DNA from: Frankia sp. QA3
GTDB taxonomy: Bacteria; Actinomycetota; Actinomycetes; Frankiales; Frankiaceae
Reading direction: 5' to 3'
Assembly: GCF_000262465.1 (NCBI RefSeq)
Contig: NZ_CM001489.1
Location: 6,693,819 to 6,757,818, forward strand
DNA length: 64,000 nt
The position numbers and the translations under genes are program-made. Shown here in pieces: positions 52,014 through 60,845 of the stretch (the stretch's first letter is position 1; each line of letters starts with the position of its first letter). The notes beneath the pieces were generated by a model, which was not told where the DNA came from, did not search any database, and saw only the letters and a list, made by a program, of their open reading frames with translations.

Positions 52014-53195
52014 ATGGCGATTCTCGGCATCGTGGCGTTCGCCGCGGCGCTGCTCGTGTCCGTGGTGTTGCACGAGGGCGGGCACTTCCTGACCGCTCGG
52101 CATTACGGCATGAAGGCCTCGAAGTTCTTCGTGGGCTTCGGGCCGACGATCTGGTCCCGCCAGCGTGGCGAGACCGAGTACGGCATCAAGGCCATCCCCG
52201 CCGGCGGCTTCGTCAAGATCGAGGGGATGACGCCGCTGGAGGAGATCGATCCGGCCGACGAGCCCCGGGCGTTCCACAACGCCCGAGCCCGGGCTCGGCT
52301 GGTGGTCATGTCCGCCGGCTCCTTCGTGCACTTCGTCATCGCCATCGTGCTGATCTACGGGGTGCTGGTCACGCTCGGCACCACGCAGATCAGCACGAAG
52401 ATCAGCGCGACGAGCTGCGTGGCGACGACCACGAACTGTTCCGGGCCCGGCCCCGCCGCCGCGGCGGGGATGCGGCCCGGCGACCGGGTCGTCAGCTTCG
52501 CCGGAGCCGAGGTGCACACCTGGAAGGACTTCACCCGCCGGGTGCGCGAGCACGGAGCCGGGCCCGCCTTGCTCGTGGTGGAGCGGGACGGCCGGCGGCT
52601 GACCCTCACCCCGGACCTCGTCGAGGTCCGCCGTGACCGCGAGACCGGAGATGTGGGGAGCGACCGGGTCGGCGCGCTGGGTGTCCGGCCGGGTCTCGAG
52701 ACGGTGCACTACAACCCGATCGAGGCTGTTCCGCAAACCTTCAAGGTGATCGGCTCCGGCTTCACCGGCATGTACGAGACGTTGACCCACCGGATCGGCG
52801 ACGTCGGTAAGATCTTCAGCAACGATCGCGATCCCGAGGGCTTCATCAGCGTCGTGGGTGCGGCGCGCATCGGTGGTGACGTCGTCTCGGCGCCCGACAG
52901 CTCGGTGCTCGAACGGGTCGGCCAGTTCCTCATCCTGGTGGCCGCGATCAACCTCGCGGTCGGCATCTTCAACCTGCTGCCCCTTCTCCCGCTGGATGGC
53001 GGCCACATCGCCGTGCTGGGCTTCGAGCAGGCCAGACACGGTCTGCGCAGGCTTCGGGGCTACCGTGGTCCGGTACAGAAGGTGGATTTCGCCAAGCTTT
53101 TACCAGCCACGTACGCCACGGTTGTCGTCCTGTTCGGGTTCAGCCTGCTCCTCCTGTCCGCCGACATCTTCAATCCGATCCGCCTGAACCAGTGA
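52014..53195 (+). CDS. rseP: Site-2 (RIP) zinc metalloprotease RseP/Rip1-like
   Basis: 393 residues from ATG 52014, with GGAGG eight bases upstream. An intramembrane protease: His20-Glu21-xx-His24 in VLHEGGHFL within the first membrane segment, and LPLDGGHI in the last, supplying the zinc ligands. A PDZ domain lies between, about residues 130-200 (PGPAAAAGMRPGDRVVSFAGA). In mycobacteria Rip1 cuts anti-sigma factors after a first cut outside the membrane. Between dxr and ispG as usual. Confidence 0.95.
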   Translation: MAILGIVAFAAALLVSVVLHEGGHFLTARHYGMKASKFFVGFGPTIWSRQRGETEYGIKAIPAGGFVKIEGMTPLEEIDPADEPRAFHNARARARLVVMSAGSFVHFVIAIVLIYGVLVTLGTTQISTKISATSCVATTTNCSGPGPAAAAGMRPGDRVVSFAGAEVHTWKDFTRRVREHGAGPALLVVERDGRRLTLTPDLVEVRRDRETGDVGSDRVGALGVRPGLETVHYNPIEAVPQTFKVIGSGFTGMYETLTHRIGDVGKIFSNDRDPEGFISVVGAARIGGDVVSAPDSSVLERVGQFLILVAAINLAVGIFNLLPLLPLDGGHIAVLGFEQARHGLRRLRGYRGPVQKVDFAKLLPATYATVVVLFGFSLLLLSADIFNPIRLNQ

Positions 53196-53304
53196 TCCCG
53201 CACGGTTGCGCGAGACCGTGCGCCCTACTGCCCTGCGTCCCGCAGCCGACAGGCCGAATCAGTCGCACGTCGATCATTTCTTCCGATTCGCCAGTGAGGA
53301 CAAC

Positions 53305-54459
53305 GTGACCGTTACTCTGGGCATGCCAGCCGCTCCGGCCCGACCGCTCGGTACTCGGCGGCACAGCCGGCAGATCAACGTCGGCAACGTTCCGGTCGGG
53401 GGTGACGCTCCGGTCTCCGTCCAGTCGATGTGCACCACGTTGACCTCGGACGTCAACGCGACACTGCAGCAGATAGCCCAGCTCACCGCGTCGGGTTGCC
53501 AGATCGTCCGGGTGGCCGTCCCCAGCCAGGACGACGCCGACGCGCTGGCGGCCATCGCCCGCAAGTCACCGATCCCGGTGATCGCGGACATCCACTTCCA
53601 GCCCAAGTACGTCTTCGCCGCGATCGACGCCGGCTGCGCGGCGGTCCGCGTGAACCCCGGCAACATCAAGGCGTTCGACGACAAGGTCGGCGAGATCGCA
53701 CGCGCGGCGAAGGGCGCCGGCATCCCGATCCGGATCGGGGTGAACGCCGGCTCCCTCGACAAGCGGCTGCTCGCCAAGTACGGCAAGGCCACGCCGGAGG
53801 CGCTCACCGAGTCGGCGCTGTGGGAGTGCTCGCTGTTCGAGGAGCACGACTTCCGCGACATCAAGATTTCGGTCAAGCACCACGACCCGGTCGTCATGAT
53901 CCAGGCGTACCGCCTGCTCGCCCAGTCCTGCGACTACCCCCTGCACCTCGGCGTGACCGAGGCGGGCCCGGCCTTTCAGGGCACCGTCAAGTCCTCGGTC
54001 GCCTTCGGCGCGCTGCTCGCCGAGGGTATTGGCGACACCATCCGGGTCTCGCTGTCCGCGCCGCCGGTGGAGGAGGTCAAGGTCGGCACCGCGATCCTGG
54101 AGTCCCTCGGACTCCGGCAGCGTAAGCTGGAGATCGTGTCCTGCCCGTCCTGCGGCCGGGCCCAGGTCGATGTCTACACCCTCGCCAACCAGGTCAGTGC
54201 CGGTCTCGAAGGCATGGAGGTCCCGTTGCGCGTCGCCGTGATGGGCTGCGTGGTCAACGGGCCGGGCGAGGCGCGGGAGGCCGACCTCGGCGTCGCGTCC
54301 GGTAACGGCAAAGGCCAGATCTTCGTCAAGGGCGAGGTCGTGAAGACCGTGCCCGAGGCGCAGATCGTGGAGACCCTCATCGAGGAAGCCATGCGGCTGG
54401 CCGAGGAGATGACGGCGGACGGCACCCCGTCCGGCGAGCCCTCGGTCACCGTCAGCTAG
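53305..54459 (+). CDS. ispG: 4-hydroxy-3-methylbut-2-enyl-diphosphate synthase
   Basis: 384 residues from GTG 53305, after TGAGGA and giving the standard length; an upstream in-frame GTG (53206) adds 33 unlike residues. IspG is a [4Fe-4S] enzyme of the MEP pathway. Landmarks: VQSMCTTLTSDV, IADIHFQPK, VNPGNIKAFDDK, IRIGVNAGSLDKRLL, HLGVTEAGP, cluster cysteines in SCPSCGRAQ and MGCVVNGPGEA. 12 bases separate it from the GNAT gene. Confidence 0.97.
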   Translation: MTVTLGMPAAPARPLGTRRHSRQINVGNVPVGGDAPVSVQSMCTTLTSDVNATLQQIAQLTASGCQIVRVAVPSQDDADALAAIARKSPIPVIADIHFQPKYVFAAIDAGCAAVRVNPGNIKAFDDKVGEIARAAKGAGIPIRIGVNAGSLDKRLLAKYGKATPEALTESALWECSLFEEHDFRDIKISVKHHDPVVMIQAYRLLAQSCDYPLHLGVTEAGPAFQGTVKSSVAFGALLAEGIGDTIRVSLSAPPVEEVKVGTAILESLGLRQRKLEIVSCPSCGRAQVDVYTLANQVSAGLEGMEVPLRVAVMGCVVNGPGEAREADLGVASGNGKGQIFVKGEVVKTVPEAQIVETLIEEAMRLAEEMTADGTPSGEPSVTVS

Positions 54460-54471
54460 GCGGCGCGACCG

Positions 54472-55323
54472 GTGGGCCTGCCGCTGCGCTCCGCGCCGAC
54501 GCGACTGCTCGACGATCGGGATCTTCCCGCCGTACGCGAGCTGCTGGCCCGTAATCCGGTCGCCGACGTTTTCGTCGCCTCCCGCGTCGAGGCCGCCGGG
54601 CTCGACCCGTGGCGGCTCGGCGCGGAGATGTGGGGTCACACGGTCGACGGCCGCCTGGCCGCGCTGTGTTACTCCGGTGCCAATCTCTGGCCCGTGGCGG
54701 CGGGCCCGGCCTCGGCGAAGCTGTTCGCCGAGCGGGCCCGCCGGCAGGGCCGTCGCTGCTCCTCCGTCGTCGGCATCTCCTCGTCGGTCATGGCGATGTG
54801 GCAGCATCTCGAGCCCACCTGGGGACGGGCCCGCGAGGTCCGGGCCGACCAGCCGTTGCTCGTGATCGACGGGCCGCCGCTGATCGCGCCCGACCCGGCC
54901 GTGCGGCCCGTCCGGCCCGACGAGCTGGACATCCTGCTGCCGGCCTGCATCGCCATGTTCACCGAGGAGATCGGCGTGTCCCCGGTCCTCGCCGACGGCG
55001 GGGCCCTCTACCGGGCCCGGGTCGCCGAGTTCATCGGGCAGCGGCGCTCGTTCGCGCACATCGTCGACGGCCGGGTGCTGTTCAAGGCCGAGATCGGCGC
55101 GGTGGCCGGGGACGTCTGCCAGATCCAGGGCGTCTGGGTGGATCCGGCGCTGCGCGGGCGCGGGTTGGGCTCGGCCGGCACCGCCAGCGTCGTCGCGCTC
55201 GCGCGGGCGGCGTTCGCCCCGCGGGTGAGCCTGTACGTCAACGACTTCAACCACGCTGCCCGCCGCGCCTACGAGCGGGTCGGGTTCCAGCGCGTGGGCA
55301 CCTTCGCCTCGATCCTCTTTTAG
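54472..55323 (+). CDS. GNAT acetyltransferase with DUF4081 domain
   Basis: 283 residues from GTG 54472. The N-terminal ~130 residues match DUF4081 (FVASRVEAAGL, LCYSGANLWPV), the C-terminal part a GNAT fold with the acetyl-CoA loop GVWVDPALRGRGLGSAG and YVNDFNHAARRAYERVGFQRVGTF. Such genes sit after ispG in many actinobacteria; the acyl acceptor is unknown. Probably co-transcribed with ispG. Confidence 0.9.
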   Translation: MGLPLRSAPTRLLDDRDLPAVRELLARNPVADVFVASRVEAAGLDPWRLGAEMWGHTVDGRLAALCYSGANLWPVAAGPASAKLFAERARRQGRRCSSVVGISSSVMAMWQHLEPTWGRAREVRADQPLLVIDGPPLIAPDPAVRPVRPDELDILLPACIAMFTEEIGVSPVLADGGALYRARVAEFIGQRRSFAHIVDGRVLFKAEIGAVAGDVCQIQGVWVDPALRGRGLGSAGTASVVALARAAFAPRVSLYVNDFNHAARRAYERVGFQRVGTFASILF

Positions 55324-55728
55324 CTCGATTCTCTTCTGCCTTGGGCCACTCCTGGCGAGAAGGATCGCTCGCCGGGGGCCGGGTTCATTGGCGTGGCGTC
55401 CCGCGGTGGGTCGCGGGGCGCTGTCCCGCCGCCTCCGTAGCTCCGGTAGTGACCTGCGCATCGCCCGCGCGGCCGCCGTCGAGCTCGCCGCGCAGGCCCC
55501 CGACCTGGTCCGCGGCCTGTTCCGGGATGGTCCACGGGGAACAATCTTCGCCGTTGGATCGTGTCCGTTTTGTGTAATTTGTCAAAGTATCTGATTCATT
55601 TGTTACGGGACGATGTCTGCGCGACGAAGGCACATGGCCAGGATGCGGGGCATCTGGCATGCTTACCATCCCGATGACTTCGATTGACTTGCATGGCGCG
55701 GGCGTCAGCCTGCGCGAAGGGGGTTTTC
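55324..55728. promoter_or_regulatory. Promoter region of the sulfonate-type ABC operon
   Basis: 405 bases. The middle is AT-rich: a TTGTCA at 55579-55584 and a weak TGTTAC at 55601-55606 may be the promoter, leaving a leader of about 120 bases. A 68-codon open frame (55388-55594) resembles no family and has no clear ribosome site. Confidence 0.35.
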
Positions 55729-56808
55729 ATGAGGCCGAGCAGACTGTGGCGCGCCGTGACGCCACTGATCACCGCCGGGGCGCTGGCACTGGCGGTGGTG
55801 GGCTGCTCGAGTTCGGGCGATGACGACAGCGCCTCGGCGAGCGCGGCGCCCGGCCAGGTGAGTGGGACGCTCCGCCTCGGGTACTTCCCGAACCTCACCC
55901 ACGCGCCCGCGCTCTTCGGCGTCGAGAAGGGGATCTTCGCCAAGGAGCTCGGCTCCGGCGTCACGCTGAAGACGCAGACGTTCAACTCCGGCGTGCAGGA
56001 GGCCGAGGCCGTCCTGTCCGGAGCGCTCGACGCCGGCTACATCGGGCCGAACCCCGCGGTGAACAGCTTCATCAAGTCGAACGGCGAGGCGGTGCGGATC
56101 ATTTCCGGCGCGACGTCGGGCGGCGCGGCGCTCGTGGTCCGCCCGGACATCACCTCGGTGGCGCAGCTCAAGGGCACCACGCTCGCCACACCGAGCCTCG
56201 GCAACACCCAGGACGTGGCGCTGCGCCACTACCTGAAGAAGAACGGCCTGAAGACGGACATCCAGGGCGGCGGGGACGTCTCGATCAAGCCGCAGGACAA
56301 CTCCCTCACGGTCGACGCCTTCAAAAACAAGGCGATCGACGGCGCGTTCGTGCCCGAGCCGACGGCGTCCCGGCTGGTCGCCGAGGGCGGCAAGGTGCTC
56401 GTGAACGAGGCCGACGAGTGGCCCGAGACCAAGGGGCAGTTCGTCACGACGGTGCTGCTCGTGCGCACGGACTACCTGAAGAAGAACCCGGAGATCGTCC
56501 GCCGCCTCGTCACCGCCAACGTGGCGTCGATCAACGGCCTCAACGCCGACCGGGACGCCGGCGCGAAGGTTGCCAACACGGCCCTGGGCAAGCTCGCCGG
56601 CAAGCCGCTGTCGGACAAGGTCCTGACTGCGGCGTGGAAGTCGCTGACGTTCACGCCGGACCCGATCGCCCCCTCCCTGATCACCTCGGCCAAGCACCAG
56701 GAGGAGCTCGGCCTGATCAAGAATCCGAAGATTGACGGCATCTTCGACCTGGCGATCCTCAACGACGTCCTGACGAAGCAGGGCAAGCCGACCGTCTCCG
56801 ACTCCTGA
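55729..56808 (+). CDS. ssuA: ABC transporter substrate-binding lipoprotein, SsuA type
   Basis: 359 residues from ATG 55729, with GAAGGGGG upstream. The signal peptide ends in lipobox VVGC, with Cys26 lipid-anchored. The family of SsuA/TauA/NrtA-like binding proteins is shown by LRLGYFPNLTHAPALFGVEKG, LDAGYIGPNPAVNSF and GTTLATPSLGNTQDVALR. Likely substrates are aliphatic sulfonates, taurine or a nitrate-like anion; no monooxygenase (ssuD) is beside it to decide. It forms an operon with ssuB and ssuC. Confidence 0.85.
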   Translation: MRPSRLWRAVTPLITAGALALAVVGCSSSGDDDSASASAAPGQVSGTLRLGYFPNLTHAPALFGVEKGIFAKELGSGVTLKTQTFNSGVQEAEAVLSGALDAGYIGPNPAVNSFIKSNGEAVRIISGATSGGAALVVRPDITSVAQLKGTTLATPSLGNTQDVALRHYLKKNGLKTDIQGGGDVSIKPQDNSLTVDAFKNKAIDGAFVPEPTASRLVAEGGKVLVNEADEWPETKGQFVTTVLLVRTDYLKKNPEIVRRLVTANVASINGLNADRDAGAKVANTALGKLAGKPLSDKVLTAAWKSLTFTPDPIAPSLITSAKHQEELGLIKNPKIDGIFDLAILNDVLTKQGKPTVSDS

Positions 56809-56867
56809 TCCACCCGCAGGGCGCCCCTCGCCGGGCGTGCGTCTTCACCGCAACGGGGGAATGATCC

Positions 56868-57629
56868 GTGACCGCTGTCCTCTCCGACACCGCATTGCAC
56901 ATCGACGGCGTCAGCCGGTTCTTCGGCTCCGGCGCCGCCCGTGTCCAGGCGTTGGACAACGTCTCCCTGGACGTCCGGTCCGGTGAGTTCCTCTGTCTGC
57001 TCGGCGCGTCGGGATGCGGCAAGTCGACCCTGCTCGGGTTGATCGCCGGTCTCGACGCGCCGACCACCGGCACGGTGGACACCACCGGTCGCCGCGCCGG
57101 GATGATGTTCCAGGACTCGGCGTTGCTGCCGTGGCTCACCGCGGGCGGCAACATCGAAGTGCCGCTGCGGCTGCGGGGTATCCGCCGCGCCGAGCGGCGG
57201 GAGCGTGTGGAGCGCCTGCTCGCGATGGTCCGCCTCGCCGGGCTGGCCGACAAGCGTCCCCATGAGCTGTCCGGGGGCATGCGCCAGCGGGTGAGCCTGG
57301 CCCGCGCGTTCGCGCAGGAGGCCGACATCCTCTGCATGGACGAGCCCTTCGGCGCCCTCGACGCGATGACCCGCGACCTGCTCCACGACGAGCTGGAGCG
57401 GATCTGGCGGGAGACCGGTGTCACGGTCATCTTCGTCACGCACGACGTCCGCGAGGCCGTCCGGCTCGGCGACCGCATCGTGCTGCTGTCCTCCCGGCCT
57501 GGGCGGGTCGCGGAGATCTTCGACGTCGACATCGAGCGGCCGCGGCGGATCGACTCCGCCCGGGTCGCGGAGCTGGCCACCACGGTGACCACGCGACTAC
57601 GCGAGGAGGTCGGCCGGCATGGCCACTGA
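56868..57629 (+). CDS. ssuB: ABC transporter ATP-binding protein, SsuB type
   Basis: 253 residues from GTG 56868, with GGGGGA upstream. Walker A GASGCGKST, Q-loop in FQDSALLPW, signature LSGGMRQRVSLARA, Walker B ILCMDEPFGALD and H-loop FVTHDVREA. It powers uptake through SsuC. The last ~15 residues overlap the start of ssuC by 11 bases. Confidence 0.93.
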   Translation: MTAVLSDTALHIDGVSRFFGSGAARVQALDNVSLDVRSGEFLCLLGASGCGKSTLLGLIAGLDAPTTGTVDTTGRRAGMMFQDSALLPWLTAGGNIEVPLRLRGIRRAERRERVERLLAMVRLAGLADKRPHELSGGMRQRVSLARAFAQEADILCMDEPFGALDAMTRDLLHDELERIWRETGVTVIFVTHDVREAVRLGDRIVLLSSRPGRVAEIFDVDIERPRRIDSARVAELATTVTTRLREEVGRHGH

Positions 57630-58689
57630 AAGCGGCGCCTCGACCCAGCTCCGTACCCGGTCGACCGCCCTCGACGCCGAGACCGGTCTCGAGGTCGACG
57701 CGGCGCTCGCCGGGCTCGACGCGCTCGACATCCCGACGGCGCACCAGCGGCCGCTCGCGGCCCGGGCGTGGGCGGCCACCTGGCCGAAGATCGGCGCCCT
57801 CGCCCTGTTCCTGCTGCTCTGGCAGATCGTCGTCTGGAGCGGCTGGAAGCCCACCTACGTCCTGCCCGGACCGGGCAAGGCCCTGTCCGAGTTCGGCAGC
57901 CGTCTCGGCACCAGCCACTTCTGGGAGGCCCTGGGGCGCACCCTGATCCGGGCGCTGGAGGGCTATGCCCTCGCGGTGGTGATCGGGGTCGTGGTGGGGG
58001 TCGCGGTCTCCCGCTCCACCATCCTGCGGACCGCGGTGGGCTCCTTCATCACCGCGCTGCAGACGATGCCGTCCATCGTCTGGTTCCCGCTGGCCATCCT
58101 GCTGTTCAAGCTCAGCGAGTCGGCGATCATGTTCGTCGTGGTGCTCGGGGCCGCGCCCTCGGTCGCCAACGGGGTGATCTACGGCGTCGACTACGTGCCG
58201 CCGCTGCTGGTGCGGGTCGGGCGCAGCATGGGCGCGCGAGGGTTCTCCCTTTACCGGTACGTCGTGGCGCCGGCGGCCCTGCCCTCCGTGCTTGCGGGGC
58301 TCAAACAGGGCTGGGCGTTCTGCTGGCGCAGCCTGATGGCCGGCGAGCTGCTGGTCATCGTTCCCGGCCATCCCTCGATCGGCGCCGACCTGCAGAACTC
58401 CCGGGAACTGATCGACACCGTCGGGGTGATGGCCTCGATGATCACCATCTTCGTCATCGGAGTCGTCGTCGACGCCGCCTTCAACACGGCCGACCAGCGG
58501 ATGCGCGTGCGTCGCGGTCTCGTCGCCGAGGGGACGTCCGCGGTGCGGGCGGCCCGGGGACGGGGACGCGGCCTGGCCAGCGGCGCCAACGAACCGGTGG
58601 GCGGTTCCAGCGACGGGACGGCGCCGAACCCGCCGGCGGACACGGGCGCCGGGGGCGCAGACGGCGGGCATTCGGGCGGCGCGGGGTGA
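57619..58689 (+). CDS. ssuC: ABC transporter permease, SsuC type
   Basis: 356 residues from ATG 57619. Five or six membrane segments begin near residue 58; the coupling loop is VGRSMGARGFSLYRYVVAPAALPSVLAGLKQGWAF in family position (EAA-type, here without the initial Glu-Ala-Ala). TMPSIVWFPLAILLF is characteristic of the sulfonate/taurine/nitrate permeases. The last ~55 residues are a Gly/Asp-rich tail of unknown purpose. Last gene of the operon before the Rrf2 regulator. Confidence 0.9.
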   Translation: MATESGASTQLRTRSTALDAETGLEVDAALAGLDALDIPTAHQRPLAARAWAATWPKIGALALFLLLWQIVVWSGWKPTYVLPGPGKALSEFGSRLGTSHFWEALGRTLIRALEGYALAVVIGVVVGVAVSRSTILRTAVGSFITALQTMPSIVWFPLAILLFKLSESAIMFVVVLGAAPSVANGVIYGVDYVPPLLVRVGRSMGARGFSLYRYVVAPAALPSVLAGLKQGWAFCWRSLMAGELLVIVPGHPSIGADLQNSRELIDTVGVMASMITIFVIGVVVDAAFNTADQRMRVRRGLVAEGTSAVRAARGRGRGLASGANEPVGGSSDGTAPNPPADTGAGGADGGHSGGAG

Positions 58690-58748
58690 GCGAATCGCGT
58701 CCCGTTTCCCCTGGGTGGGCGGGGCGCCGCTGCGGACGGTGAGTGTCG

Positions 58749-58762
58749 GCGGGTGCACCCGC
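58749..58762. promoter_or_regulatory. Perfect 14-bp palindrome upstream of the Rrf2 gene
   Basis: GCGGGTGCACCCGC is its own reverse complement. It lies about 60 bases before the Rrf2 start, a fitting place for autoregulation. Confidence 0.4.
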
Positions 58763-58820
58763 GGCACGCCCGGCCAACCCGTCGGGCGCGCTCGGCGCTG
58801 CCGGGCGGCAAAATGGGTGC

Positions 58821-59276
58821 ATGCAGATCTCCGCTCGCGCCGACTATGCGCTGCGCGCACTCCTGACGTTGGCGGCGAGTGACGGTCAGCTCGTCAAGGG
58901 CGAGTCGCTTGCCCTGGCACAGGATCTGCCGTTGCGCTTCCTCGAGAACATCCTGACCGATCTGCGTCGGGCGGGGCTGGTCCAGAGCCGACGGGGTGCC
59001 GACGGGGGCTACCAGCTGGGCCGCCCCGCCGACCAGATCACCGTCGCCACGGTGATTCGGGTGACCGACGGCCCGCTCGCGAGCGTGCGCGGGCGCCGAC
59101 CGGAGGACGCCTGCTACGAGGGTGCGGCGAAGAACCTGCAGGACGTCTGGATCGCCGTCCGGGTCAACCTGCGCCGCGTTCTGGAAAACGTGACCCTGGC
59201 GGACGTCGCCGGCGGTCGCCTCCCGGAGATCGTCACCACCCTCGGCAAGGATCCCGATGCCTGGACCACCCGGTAG
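58821..59276 (+). CDS. Rrf2-family transcriptional regulator
   Basis: 151 residues from ATG 58821. The winged helix starts right at the N terminus (MQISARADYALRALLTLA), with the recognition helix at LPLRFLENILTDLRRAGLV and the wing SRRGADGGYQL. Only one cysteine (Cys98) is present, so the three-Cys iron-sulfur site of IscR/NsrR is absent; the protein more resembles CymR-type sulfur regulators. Its place behind the sulfonate-type transporter supports a role in sulfur supply, by inference only. A 14-bp palindrome lies upstream. Confidence 0.9.
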   Translation: MQISARADYALRALLTLAASDGQLVKGESLALAQDLPLRFLENILTDLRRAGLVQSRRGADGGYQLGRPADQITVATVIRVTDGPLASVRGRRPEDACYEGAAKNLQDVWIAVRVNLRRVLENVTLADVAGGRLPEIVTTLGKDPDAWTTR

Positions 59277-59291
59277 CGGGCTGCCGCGCGC

Positions 59292-59831
59292 TCACGACGC
59301 ACCCGGCAGCGCGCGGGTTGCCGTAGCGGTCGGCAGGCCGGCCGCAAGGCGCGCCCGCTGGGCCCGCACGGCTGCCCCGCTCAAGGCATCGATGGCCAGC
59401 TCCCGGGCGTCGGCGACGAGGACGGCGGTGGCGTCATGGGCCGCCGCGGCGCAGGCGTCCTCGATCTGGGCCAGCAGGGTCAGCGAGGCCGCGACGCTCA
59501 CCGGCGCCGTGGGGATCCGGTAGGCCGGCAGCGCCGGGGGGGCCTGGCCGCCCCGCGCCCCGATCGCAACGATGAGGTCGTCGCGTAGTGCCTGGTGGGC
59601 GACCCAGCTCAGCCGGGCCAGCTCCCGGGCGCCGGCGGCCGCGGGGCCCAGCGGCGCGAGAGCGCCGCCCGCCGTCGCGGCGGCGTAGATCGCGGCGTGG
59701 GTCGCCGTGAGCATCGTGCTCAGGGCGACGACGGCGGCCGCGTGCCCAGGAGTCGCCGGGCTCTCCCCGCCCGCCCCGCTCCCGGCAGGGGAGGCCGCGA
59801 CGACCCGTCCGTCCTGCCTGCCCGGGATCAT
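59292..59831 (-). CDS. DUF4439 ferritin-like protein
   Basis: 179 residues from ATG 59831, which overlaps the stop of the upstream gene as ATGA. Matches DUF4439, a ferritin-like helical bundle: ALSTMLTATHAAIYAAATAGG, WVAHQALRDDLIVAIGARG, PPALPAYRIPTAPV and IEDACAAAAHDA. Two to three acidic/His positions of a di-iron centre may be present (Glu and His in the helices), but I cannot confirm a full set. Found next to rimP in actinobacteria; role unknown. No signal peptide. Confidence 0.8.
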   Translation of the reverse strand: MIPGRQDGRVVAASPAGSGAGGESPATPGHAAAVVALSTMLTATHAAIYAAATAGGALAPLGPAAAGARELARLSWVAHQALRDDLIVAIGARGGQAPPALPAYRIPTAPVSVAASLTLLAQIEDACAAAAHDATAVLVADARELAIDALSGAAVRAQRARLAAGLPTATATRALPGAS

Positions 59832-60457
59832 CCGACACTCCTGGCGGTCGCGGCCGGCTGGCCGCCGTTGACCTGCGCGGTGTAGAGGTCGAGCAGCTCC
59901 ACCTGCGCGACTCCGGCGGCGTGCAGGCTGGCCAGCAACGGCGCGAGCATGCCGCTCACCCGCAGGCTGTCGGCGCGCGCCGCGGCCGTCGCGCTGCTCT
60001 CGGTGGCGCGCAGTGATGCCAGCGTTGCCGCGAGGGCCGTGGGCGACTCGTCGACGCCGGCCGGCGTCGCCCCGGCCGGCGTGACCCCGGCCGGAGCGGA
60101 GGCCGTCGGGATTGATCCGGTCGCCCCGGCGGGCGGGGTCGTCGTGGCTGCGGCCGGGACCTGCGCGCCCAGCGTCGACACGGCGACCTCGTGATGGGCC
60201 CGCAGCGGGTCGAACAGGGAACGCAGGGACGGATGGCGTCCCGCCGCCGTCCGGTAGGCCGCGGCCAGCGCCGTGGCGCGGGCGATCGCGCCCCGCGCCG
60301 CGGCCATGTCGTCCGCGCCGAGCCCGCCGTTTGACCCGGTCACCGGCGAGACCGTGGTCGTGCAGCCGGCCGCCCCGACCGCGTCGGCGAGGGCAAGCCC
60401 GCCGAGCCCCAGCAGGATCCGCCGCCGCGAGACGAGTGTGCGCAGCGCCGGGTCCAC
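59828..60457 (-). CDS. Ferritin-like lipoprotein with Arg-rich signal
   Basis: 209 residues from ATG 60457. SRRRILLGLGGLALADAVGAAGC is read in two parts: an Arg-rich n-region and a hydrophobic stretch ending before a Cys32 lipobox, giving either a lipoprotein or a Tat-like export signal. The rest is helical (ARGAIARATALAAAYRTAAG, LRAHHEVAVSTLGAQV) with an Ala/Thr/Pro-rich linker carrying imperfect AGVTPAGATPAGV repeats. It looks like the exported partner of the DUF4439 protein encoded just behind it. Confidence 0.7.
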   Translation of the reverse strand: MDPALRTLVSRRRILLGLGGLALADAVGAAGCTTTVSPVTGSNGGLGADDMAAARGAIARATALAAAYRTAAGRHPSLRSLFDPLRAHHEVAVSTLGAQVPAAATTTPPAGATGSIPTASAPAGVTPAGATPAGVDESPTALAATLASLRATESSATAAARADSLRVSGMLAPLLASLHAAGVAQVELLDLYTAQVNGGQPAATARSVG

Positions 60458-60845
60458 GGTCCCGAGCTTCGCACATCCGCCGGCTGGTTCGACCGCCGTC
60501 CGGCCCGCCGGGGTGATCCGTCCGTCCGCTGGTGATCCCTTGGTGCGTGGGCCGCGGCCGGCCGGCGCGGCGGCGGACGTAGGCTAGGGATCTCATCCCG
60601 TTTGCCACCGCCGTGGTCCGGTGGGCTCGTGGGCGGCGGTCCGGCGGCGGGCGGCCGCTGTGCGTCGTCGCAGTTTGACCCGGCGGCGAATCCGTGGCGT
60701 CCGGCTGAACCTGGGTATCGCCCCTGGTGGCTGGTCGCTGGTCGCTGGTGGCTGGTGGCGTGGCGGCCGGAGGGGCGGGGTGGCCGGCCGGCAGGGTGTG
60801 GCAAGACGATCAGGACAGGCACGGACGCGGGAAGGGACGGACCAG
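60458..60845 (+). promoter_or_regulatory. Promoter and long leader of rimP-nusA operon
   Basis: 388 bases divergent from the ferritin-like genes. TAGGCT at 60580-60585 fits a -10 and would leave a leader of about 250 bases before rimP. A five-copy 7-bp repeat lies inside it. No tRNA such as the E. coli metY, which begins this operon there, is visible. Confidence 0.4.
60724..60758. repeat. Five 7-bp tandem copies in the rimP leader
   Basis: CTGGTGG, CTGGTCG, CTGGTCG, CTGGTGG and CTGGTGG follow one another without gap at 60724-60758. Confidence 0.9.

Noticed and set aside
55388..55594. 68-codon frame before ssuA
   Set aside because: No recognisable family, no convincing ribosome site, and it runs into an AT-rich promoter-like stretch.
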